Source of the DNA: Neostapfia colusana
Taxonomy: Eukaryota; Streptophyta; Magnoliopsida; Poales; Poaceae
Direction of reading: 5' to 3'
Length of the DNA stretch: 64,000 bases
Assembly (NCBI GenBank): GCA_030760725.1
Contig: JASWHV010000002.1
Location: 61,311,900-61,375,899, forward strand
Shown: one piece after another, positions 56,190 to 64,000 of the stretch
Layout of the letters: every line of letters begins with the position of its first letter
Numbering within the stretch: position 1 is the first letter of the stretch
Made by a program: the position numbers and the translations under genes
The notes under the pieces: generated by a model
Seen by the model: only the letters and a program-made list of their open reading frames with translations
Told to the model about the DNA's origin: nothing
The model's database searches: none

Positions 56190-59006
56190 TCCTCCCCCCG
56201 ATTGAAAAAGAGTCGTCCTCGACTCTTCCAATTCAAAGAATGGAGAGAGGTCGGACACATTGAAACTGGTACTCACACCATAAGTACTTGGCAGATCAAT
56301 TTCATAAGCGTTGTCGTTGATATTGCGTAGAACTTTGAATGGTTCGTCAGCCCGGGGTTGCAACTTGCTCTTGCGCAGCTCTGGAAAATGATCCTTTCGA
56401 AGGTGCACCCAAACCAAGTCCCCTGGTTCGAACAACACTTTCCTGCGACCCTTGTTAGCGTGCTTCTCATACTTCTTGGTCATCTTTTCAATATTGGCCC
56501 GAGCCCTATCATGAATGTTCTTGACAAATTCAGCTCGCTTGCTTGCATCGATGTTCACACGTTCCTGCATGGGTAAAGACAAAAGATCTATGGGAGCAGT
56601 GGGTGTGAATCCATATACAATTTCAAATGGACAAAATCTAGTGGTCGAGTGTACTGCCCTATTGTATGCAAACTCAACATGTGGCAAGCTTTCTTCCCAT
56701 AGTTTCAGGTTCTTCTTAAGGACAGCTCGGAGCAACATTGATAGTGTTCGATTCACAACTTCAGTTTGGCCGTCCGTTTGCGGATGACATGTTGTGGAGA
56801 ACAACATTCTTGTCCCATGTTTGCCCCAAAATATCTTCCAAAAGTAGCTGAAGAACTTGGTGTCACGATCCGACACAATGGTACGTGGCATTCCATGTAG
56901 TCGCCTGATTTCCCTGAAAAATAATTCAGCAAAACGGGAAGCATCGTCGCTCTTGTGGCAAGGAATAAAATGTGCCATTTTGCTGAAACGATCAACCACA
57001 ACAAAAATTGAATCCATTCCCCTTTTGGTCCGTGGTAACCCAAGAACAAAATCCATTGAAATGTCTTCCCAAGGTGCTTTAGGAATAGGAAGAGGAGTAT
57101 ATAAACCATGAGGGTTCAGAAGAGACTTAGCTTTGTGGCAGTTTTCGCAGCGAAGAACATGTCTCTCTACATCTCGTCGTATTTTTAGCCAAAAGAAATG
57201 GTCGGCCAGCACTTGCTCCATCTTCTTGGCTCCAAAATGGCCCATAAGTCCACCTGCATGAGCTTCCTGCACGAGTAAAAGTCGAACAGAGCAATCTGGA
57301 ATACAAAGTTTGTTAGTGCGAAATAAAAATCCATCATGCATATGATACTTTTCCCATCCTTTGCCATTACGGCACTTGGCATATGGTTCAGCAAAGTACG
57401 AATCAGTGGCATATAATTCCTTTATACATTCCAATCCGAGAATTTTAGCATCAAGTTGTGTGAGCAAAGCATGACGTCAAGATAAAGCATCAGCTACAAT
57501 ATTGTCTTGACCTTTCTTATATTTGACAATATAAGGAAAGGACTCAATAAATTCAATCCACTTAGCATGTCGTTTATTCAGTTTTAGTTGTCCCTTAATA
57601 TGTTTAAATGATTCATGGTCTGAATGTATTACATATTCTTTAGGATAAAGGTAGTGTTGCCAAGTTTCCAAACTCCGAACGAGAGCATATAATTCTTTAT
57701 CATAAACTGAATAATTCAAAGTCGGACCACTTAGCTTTTCACTGAAGAATGCAATTGGTCTCTTTTCTTGCATCAGCACGCCTCCAATCCAAACTCCACT
57801 TGCATCACATTCAATTTCAAATGTCTTGTTGAAATCATGAAGTGCAAGGACTGGGGATGTTGTGAGCTTCTTCTTTAATTCTTCAAAAGCCTTTTGTTGT
57901 GCTTCTCCCCATTTTAAAGGTACGTCTTTCTTGGTCAGCTCATTGATTGGAGCAGCGATCGTGCTGAAATCTTTCACGAAGCGCCGGTAGAAACCAACAA
58001 GTCCAAGGAAGCTTCTCACTTGGCTCACGTTCTGTGGAGGCGTCCATTCGTGTACAGCCTTGACTTTCTCAGCATCCACCTCCACGCCTTGTCCTGAAAC
58101 AACAAAACCAAGGAAAACTACCTTGTCGGTGCAGAAGGTGCACTTCTCAAGGTTAGCGTACAATTTTTGTTTACGCAGGACAGCAAGCACGCTCTGGATA
58201 TGTGCAACATGTTCTTCAAGAGTCTTGCTGTAGATTAGGATGTCATCAAAATAAACCACAACAAATTTACCAATGAAAGTTCTAAGCATATGATTCATTA
58301 ATCGCATAAATGTACTAGGTGCATTGGTTAAACTGAAAGGCATCACTAACCATTCATACAATCCAAATTTTGTTTTAAAGGCTGTTTTCCACTCATCTCC
58401 TTCTTTCATACGAATCTGATGATAGCCACTTCTTAAATCAATTTTAGTAAAAAAATTAGCACCACTAAGTTCTTCAAGCATATCATCTAAGCGAGGAATG
58501 GGATGCCTATATCTTACTGTGATGTTGTTAATTGCGTGGCAATCCACACACAGTCTCCAGGACCCATCTTTCTTAGGCACTAAAAGAACAGGGACAGCAC
58601 AAGGGGAAAGACTTTCCTGTACATACCCTTTTTTCATCAATTCCTCCACTTGTCGCTGAATTTCTTTTGTCTCCTCTGGGTTGGTGCGGTATGCAGCCCT
58701 GTTCGGAAGTGACGCACCAGGAACCAAGTCAATTTGATGCTCGATCCCTCTCTTAGGTGGCAGTCCTGGTGGTACTTCGTCCGGAAAGACATCTTCATAT
58801 TCCTGCAAGACATTCAAAAGAGTACTCGGCAGGGTAGAGGGTAAGGCATTAGTAGAAAGAAAAGTGTCCTTGTACATAAGTACAAAGAACATGGCATCGG
58901 GTTCACTCAATGCTTTGATATCCACCTTCCTAGCCATCATTACTAACCCTCTTTTCCCGGTTTCTGGGTTCCTTGCAGCTGTGGGGTTTGATTTGGCTGT
59001 GGACAC
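56187..59006 (-). pseudogene. C2 pol: RT, RNase H, integrase with one in-frame stop
   Basis: A continuous frame from about 59006 to 56187, broken only by TGA at 57477-57479 (ALS*RHALL; probably an Arg CGA codon originally). RT numbering from Met 59006: YFDD at 252-255 intact; RNase H D401, E438, D463. Integrase, numbered from Met 57467: zinc site H70, H77, C107, C110; catalytic D139, D200, E236 with D-35-E spacing. The C-terminal part has the GDLVWVHLRK and FEVL-type motifs and ends FFELEESRTTLFQSGGG at the LTR edge. No classical chromodomain is visible before the stop. Enzyme motifs are all present, so this is a fairly recent copy. Confidence 0.9.
56190..56227 (-). promoter_or_regulatory. 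C2 polypurine tract with upstream hairpin
   Basis: Element strand: AAGAGTCG (56227-56220), loop AGGA, CGACTCTT (56215-56208), then TTTCAATCGGGGGGAGGA up to the LTR at 56189. The 8-bp stem is perfect but its sequence differs from that of G2, G3 and A2, so pairing is kept while bases change. It lies within the end of the pol frame. Confidence 0.82.
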
Positions 59007-59824
59007 TCTTCCTTACTATTTTTGTGGCTCACTCGCAAGTGGTGCTCGCTCTCGCACTGTTTCTTCCTGATATCATCCTTCAAAATTTCTTCTGGTGTCA
59101 AAGGAAGCAAGGAAATTCGCTCTCCATTGTACACAAAAGACAGCTTGTTGGTCCTTCCAAAAATCTGGTCATCACAATCATATAGACATGGTCGACCGAG
59201 CAGAAGCTGGCAGGCTTGCATAGGCACCACGTCGCACTCCACATGATCATTGTATTTACCAACGGAGAATGGTACAGTCACAGTATGACTGACACGTAGT
59301 GCACCACAATCATTAAGCCACTGCATCTTGTATGGACTAGGATGTAGCCGTGGTTTCAGTCCCAATCTGTCCACCAATTCTTAGCTAGCAATATTGTTGC
59401 AGCTGCCATTATCAACGACGATGCGACACACCTTATCTTTGATTAGTCCACGGGTATGGAACAAATTATGTCGCTGCCCGTTGTCTTCCTTTTCTGCTGT
59501 TACACTAAGTACTCGTAGAGAAATAAAGCAATTATGTTCTCCTTCTTTAGGCTGGATCTCATTCCCTTGCTCCTCAATTTCTTCATCACATATCGGTCCA
59601 GCATCTTCCGGATCACTCTCGGATTCCCATTCACCTTTCTCATTCAACAACATGGCCCTCTTACTTGGGCATTGGGCAGCAATGTGCCCATGGCCGTGGC
59701 ATTTATGGCATACAATTTCTCTGCTTCGAGAAGAAGATGTAGCTCCCGAGACATTGCTGTGGGCTGCTGAACTTGCAGCGGGTCGCTGCTGAGTTGTTGG
59801 TGATGACGCGGTGGAGGCTGCCAT
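58943..59824 (-). pseudogene. C2 gag zinc knuckle and protease region
   Basis: One frame with a TAA stop at 59381-59383. The upstream part has a CCHC knuckle (CHKCHGHGHIAAQC), an acidic linker and the protease active-site-like VVDNGSCNNIAS. The downstream part (59377-58943) has the rest of the protease (SHTVTVPFSVGKYNDHVECDVV; LLLGRPCLYD, the flap and ILGRPW-type motif). It then runs out of frame with RT between about 59006 and 58943, so a frameshift separates protease from RT. Confidence 0.82.
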
Positions 59825-60981
59825 CTTCGATGGAACAAATGATTGAGAAGACTTGGCTGCAGCCCCTTGAGATCATCCACCACCATAGGAAGTACTTGAC
59901 TGCTGTTTGCTCCATGGGGCAGCAATCGAATAACTGCCATAAGATTTTCCACGTGACTCTTGCTGAATCTTCTTCTCTGTTCGCATAGCTTGATCAACAA
60001 GATCCTGCAATGTACGATATGGAAACATCTCCACAAAACCAGAAATTCTTCATTAAGGCCTCCTAGAAATCTTGCCATTGTTGACTCTGCATCTTCTCTT
60101 ATTCCAGCCCGCACCAACAGTAGCTCCATCCCCTTGAAATAATCATCAACTGATCTCTTCCCTTGCTTTAACATTTGCAACCGGTTCCTGAGATCACGCT
60201 GATAGCTAGACAGCACGAATCGCCTTCTCATCACTTGCTTCATCTCCTCCCATGTATTGATATATCCGCGTCCCAAATTACGTTGATTCTCCTGCACTTG
60301 GTTCCACCAAGTGAGAGCGTATCCAGAGAGTTCCACCGAAGCAAGATTCACACGGCGCTGAGCCGAAAGATTATGTACTCGGAATATTTGATCACACAGC
60401 TCAGCCCATTCAAGAAATTCATCAGGATTCTCCTTTCCAGTAAACTTTGGAATACTCAACTTGACACGAGCGATGTTATCTGGGTTTTCATGAGGACATC
60501 GACCACGATGGTATTCCCTTTCTTCAAAATCTGCAGGCCGGCAATGATGACGCCAATCAAACCTGCCACCTTGACCGAAAGGATTTTAATCATCATGAGA
60601 TCCTTCTTCATGATCTTGATCTTCAAACTCTTCATCTTCAAAATGCACGCGGCGACCATCAGCATTGCGCCTATGTGCGCGACGCCCACCATGGTAATTA
60701 TTAAAATCAGCATGGCGACCACCACCAGATCCGTCAGGGCCATCTCCGAAGCGATTGAATCCATGGCCGAAACCAGAGTTCTCATTGCCGGACTCCTCTC
60801 GATGACGGTCCTCTTGATCACGACATGCTCAACGTCCTCCAGCCGCGGGAAGACGCTCATCGAGGAGCCTGCCCATGGCCTCCATGAGTGAATCAGCCAT
60901 GCGACGCATCTCATCCCATGAGACAGGGGGTTCCCTATCACCATGGTGTCCACCATGAACACTTGAATCTGAGTCTGCCAT
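59825..60981 (-). pseudogene. C2 gag N-terminal and capsid part
   Basis: Met 60981 (MADSDSSVHGGHHGDREPP) starts the frame. TGA at 60829-60831 and TAA at 60586-60588 interrupt an Arg/Asp/Gly-rich segment. The same frame continues with the capsid: SIPKFTGKENPDEFLEWAEL, QIFRVHNLS, YALTWWNQVQ, WEEMKQVMRRRFV, LKQGKRSVDDYFKGMELLLVRA. A frameshift near 60040 (after LNEEFLV) moves it to the zinc-knuckle frame. This is a standard chromovirus gag in organisation. Frames antisense to it (60175-60891) are shadows. Confidence 0.82.
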
Positions 60982-61018
60982 GTTAGGAGCAGCAAAAAAA
61001 GAAGAATATATATATATA

Positions 61019-61071
<53 letters not shown>

Positions 61072-61669
61072 ACACACTCGATCTCACCTCTTACTTACCC
61101 AAGTTCTTGCCTGATCTCAAGAACTGTGATGGTGCTGGTGTGACAGCTTCAACGGAGGTGGTAAAGAGGCCGTAAGGAGTACAAATTGAAAGTCCCGGTT
61201 CAGGTTTTTGGTGGAGCTATAGGTGGCTGAACAAGGAGGGCTACGGTACTGCCAATCAAGTGAAAAAGATGTGCTCAAAAGATAAAAAAAATTGCTGCTA
61301 TCAAGATTACCACCAACTTGGATATGAAAACTGAAAATTTCAACACCCAACCGTAACACAAAATTCTTCAGAATCTTTTCACTTGTGCTCTTTTTTTTTA
61401 CTCTTCTTTTTTTATAACACTAACAGGGGTGCTGATTACAAAAGATATAGGTAAAACGGTGGTGACGAGCAACTGGAAGAACACAAACACAAGATAACAG
61501 TACCGTCAAAAGGGCTATAGGTATTTTTTTTAGGCTTTGGACTATAGGACAAACAAATATATGTAAAAGATAAATACAGGGATGAATATGTGGATGGTGA
61601 AAACTGTAACAGATTGAAAAAGGGTGGGAGGGTGGGTGATAAAAAAATGAACCTACCGTGACAACCATA
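60982..61669 (-). other. C2 leader
   Basis: Between PBS and gag. It contains the TA/TG microsatellite described separately and T-rich runs near 61390-61410. No gene is visible. Confidence 0.6.
61006..61069. repeat. (TA)n/(TG)n microsatellite
   Basis: About 60 bases of alternating TA with a short TG interruption (61019-61027), just upstream of the C2 gag start. The length is probably variable. Confidence 0.9.
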
Positions 61670-61682
61670 GCTCTGATTACCA
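61670..61682 (-). promoter_or_regulatory. C2 primer-binding site
   Basis: The element strand reads TGGTAATCAGAGC: the initiator tRNA-Met complement TGGTATCAGAGC with one extra A. It is two bases from the LTR edge at 61685. Confidence 0.75.
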
Positions 61683-61684
61683 CA

Positions 61685-62857
61685 TGATATGCACCGAATT
61701 TGGTTCGGCGAAGGGTGGCCTGATCTTCACGAAAGGAGGCTCAAGAACAAGATAACTTGCTGTAGAAACAGCACGGATAACTAGCTTTATACCTGACCAA
61801 GGTTGGATGCGACCAAGCGACGGGGAGAGAGACACCGAAACCGCGGAGACTTCGACTCGATCTCTGAACGACCGCAGAACCACAACCGGAGCTAATCCAC
61901 ACAAGACGGGGCAGCCGTACTGGAACCCGCAGAGCACGAATTAGTGGATCTCAGAGAGATCTCTCCACAAGTTCAAGAAGAACAAGGAAGAACAAGGGTT
62001 GAGTAAGACACTCAAGCAGCTCTGCTGCAAATATCACTGGATTAATCTTAATTCATCAAAAAGTGTTCCTTGGCTTACAAAAAAGAGCGGTATTTATGCC
62101 AACAACTAGTCTAAAAATAGATGTGAACTGAAAAAGCCACGTGGGAAGGTGGAAGGCCAACTGGCTTGATCATTCTTGCAGTGGTCATCAATTTCCCGCA
62201 TGTCTTCTGGCCTTTTGAGTGGTCTTCAATGTTTTAATCATAACTCCACCTAGGGACATCCAAAAGACACAGGACCAGATGCGTTGGAAAGATAATTCGA
62301 TAACCTTTCATGCCATGTGTAGCATGCTTCACGAAATATTGTAGAATGATACAGTTTCTCTCGGAAACTTGGATATCAGGCTGACTATTGATCTTCTGAA
62401 CAGTCTGCACCAAAAGCACTCGGCTGCCAAGCTGGGAGCTGTAAAGCACTCGGCACTTAGTGGCATTAGAAAGTTGACTTCAACACCTTTCCAACAAGTA
62501 CTCATGGACCTTCACAGCTTCTATGAATCAAGAGATATGACTGTTTCTTCATGACAGTTCTGCCAGGCCGAACTGGTTCGACGTAGTTCTCCTCTCTGGT
62601 CCAGTCTCGGCGTGTCCTTGTCATCCTCCTTGGTGAACCTGAGTAATAGAAACATGTACAATTTAGGAAGTATATAATTCTCATTAATAAATGGAATTTC
62701 ACAAAGTAGCGCGTGCACCTCTTGTTGTAGCTGTTTAGCTCGGCTACGAGTAATTGGTCCATCGAAGACATGAGCTGGTGCAGCTTGACTTGATGATTGT
62801 TTCATCTTGCTTGATGTAGTCGGTATACTTGATGGTGTGGTCGGCGTGGGCATATCA
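61685..62857 (-). repeat. C2 5' LTR
   Basis: Same ends as the 3' copy (TGATATGCACC ... GGGCATATCA). The tail frame 62857-62521 is intact within the LTR. A CATAAATA TATA-like box lies at 62098-62091. The right target copy CTTGA follows. Confidence 0.92.
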
Positions 62858-62862
62858 CTTGA
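62858..62862. repeat. C2 target-site duplication, right copy
   Basis: CTTGA, identical to 55013-55017; the A2 3' LTR resumes with CCATATTGATCCC. Confidence 0.9.
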
Positions 62863-64000
62863 CCATATTGATCCCATGTTTTTGGAAAACTGTTTTGTTC
62901 GTGAAAAGGTGTGTGTGCTTGAGTCAACATGATGGGAAAACCTTTATAGGAGTTTACTAGTTTTGTCAAACCACCCTTGTCACCGGGGAAGTTAATGAGT
63001 CGGGTATGGTTTTTTCTTTTATGCTTCGCTGAGTCCATGGGATACGGGAAGCGAGATAGATGTGTCTAGCTAACTGCACTCGTATGAATAATGAGAAAAT
63101 GGATGTTGTTAATGAACATGAATCGGAGGGAGATCTAGGCAAGCCTTGGTTTGTGGATGAGGTAGAATGAGATGGTAGGTCTCCAATACCACCTACGACG
63201 TCATCGCGTTTTTCTTTGCATCTGTTCTTCGATCCCTTTGAACAGAAGCTTTTTCGTGGACAGATCACGTGTTGATCGGTCTGATCTAGATCTTGAGTCA
63301 AGATCATCGCCATGTCCACAATTGATCTTTACACCTCTGTTCATCATAAAACTCATGCAAACATGCAAGAACAGGTACAAACTAAACTGCATCATAGGAT
63401 TAACATGCATATGCATCGTTGCATCTTAAAGTAGAGTTTGTGCATGATGATTGATTGCTATGAATCTTGTATGTGCGTGATCGCGTATAGAAGGACAAGT
63501 TCAGGGAGCTACTTACGATGGACTACAAAAGCAAGAATTCGAGCAACAGGAACCGCAAGAACAAGGCAAGTGTTCCTTGACCATATTGATCCCATGTTTT
63601 TGGAAAACTGTTTTGTTTGCGAAAAGGTGTGTGTGCTTGAGTCGACATGATGGGAAACCCTTTATAGGAGTTTACTAGTTTTGTCAAACCACCCTTGTCA
63701 CCGGTGAAGTTAATGAGTCGGGTATGGTTTTTTCTTTTATGCTTCGCTGAGTCCATGGGATACGGGAAGTGAGATAGATGTGTCTAGCTAACTGCACTCG
63801 TGTGAATAATGGTAATGAGAAACTGATGTTGATAAATGACATAAATCGGAGGGAGATCTAGGCAAGCCTGGTTTTGTGGAAGTGGTAGCATGAGATGGTG
63901 GTTACTTGCCATAGATCTAAGGATAGGTTCATGCGAGGACATGCCAGGATAACAGTGCCACCACAAGGTCAAGTATGGGTGTGGCTTAGCTGAGTAATTA
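62863..64000 (+). repeat. A2 3' LTR, third segment (runs off the window)
   Basis: Continuation after C2. It is collinear with A1 (read in reverse, about 16810 down to 16370) but contains a tandem duplication (63175-63899). It ends at the window edge inside the LTR, at sequence equal to A1 near 16395, so roughly 1.2 kb of LTR should remain outside. Confidence 0.8.
63175..63899 (+). repeat. second copy of a ~0.72-kb tandem duplication in the A2 3' LTR
   Basis: The unit starts GGTAGGTCTCCAATACC and ends near GGTAG.ATGAGATGG. Copy 1 is 54608-55017 plus 62863-63174 (split by C2); copy 2 is 63175-63899 and is uninterrupted. A1 has one copy. The copies differ at many sites, so the duplication is older than the C2 insertion, which is present in copy 1 only. 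Confidence 0.78.

Larger units (their letters stand above)
55018..62857 (-). mobile_element. C2: Ty3/gypsy retrotransposon, CRM-like, LTRs overlapping coding sequence
   Basis: A complete 7840-bp insertion, minus strand, with LTRs of 1173 bp (62857-61685) and 1172 bp (56189-55018) that differ at only scattered sites, and target duplication CTTGA. Order: 5' LTR, PBS 61682-61670, leader with a TA microsatellite, gag, protease, RT-RNase H-integrase, hairpin and polypurine tract, 3' LTR. The chromovirus/CRM-like label is inferred from RT/integrase style, the short LTR and the LTR-encoded tail with GPITRSRAK; centromere association is not shown. Confidence 0.92.
36357..64000 (+). mobile_element. 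A2: gag-only LTR retrotransposon, host for G3 and C2
   Basis: Plus strand: 5' LTR 36357-39425, PBS and PBS-like array 39426-39870, gag remnant 40109-40931, hairpin and polypurine tract 40975-41013, and a 3' LTR that begins at 41014 and is split by G3 (41486-53700) and C2 (55018-62857), continuing past 64000. The internal region is only 1588 bp; pol is absent. The two LTR starts differ noticeably, so this is the oldest insertion of the right-hand nest that can be compared. The true right end is outside the window. Confidence 0.8.

Noticed and set aside
60175..60891. 238-codon plus-strand frame with Ile/Met-rich, membrane-like sequence
   Set aside because: It is exactly antisense to the C2 gag, whose Asp/Arg/His-rich codons read as hydrophobic residues in reverse.

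Overview
The window is plant nuclear DNA, most likely from a large-genome grass, and essentially all of it is nested LTR retrotransposons. The pointers to a grass are Ty3/gypsy chromoviruses with initiator-tRNA-Met primer sites, very long GC-rich LTRs, a SIRE-like Ty1/copia tail with its purine tracts, and a CACTA-type end. I see no host gene, tRNA, rRNA or CRISPR array. Most short reading frames are shadows of retroelement genes or of GC-rich LTRs.

Left half (1-22123). There is AT-rich DNA, a CACTA-type end with subterminal repeats (from 402), and an unclassified stretch to about 2314. Next comes gypsy element G1 on the minus strand (2315-11643). It keeps a 1036-codon gag-PR-RT-RH frame and a 4.0-kb 5' LTR, but its 3' end is missing. 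G1 sits in the gag of C1 (11644-14146, minus), whose LTR carries the end of the polyprotein. C1 sits in the 3' LTR of A1 (14147-18610, minus), which is almost only two LTRs built around a G-box repeat array. A1 abuts the 3' LTR of a SIRE-like copia element S1 (18611-22123, minus) with an extra open reading frame.

Right half (22124-64000). Gypsy element G2 (minus) has a 3' LTR at 22124-26020, a decayed gag-pol, and a 5' LTR from 32614 that is cut at 36356 by A2. A2 (plus) is a gag-only relative of A1 that continues past the window end. Its 3' LTR is cut twice. One insertion is gypsy element G3 (41486-53700, plus, 5-bp target duplication TCCGG, gag and protease deleted). The other is CRM-like C2 (55018-62857, minus, target duplication CTTGA, complete LTR pair, decayed gag-pol).

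G1, G2 and G3 look like related Tekay/Del-type chromoviruses: PBS TGGTATCAGAGC, roughly 4-kb LTRs, and a chromodomain in G2 and G3. C1 and C2 are a second group with LTRs of about 0.9-1.2 kb that encode the polyprotein tail. A1 and A2 are a third group with LTRs of about 3.1-3.4 kb. Every coding region carries stops, frameshifts or deletions, so no element here looks autonomous as it stands.

The signals most worth following are these: a perfect hairpin just before the polypurine tract in four elements, with compensating base changes; an array of about ten primer-site-like repeats in A2; tandem G-box arrays in the A-family LTRs; an unusual gag N-terminus in G1; a G-run slip in C2 that decides whether translation enters the LTR; and small sequence modules shared by the LTRs and leaders of otherwise divergent elements.
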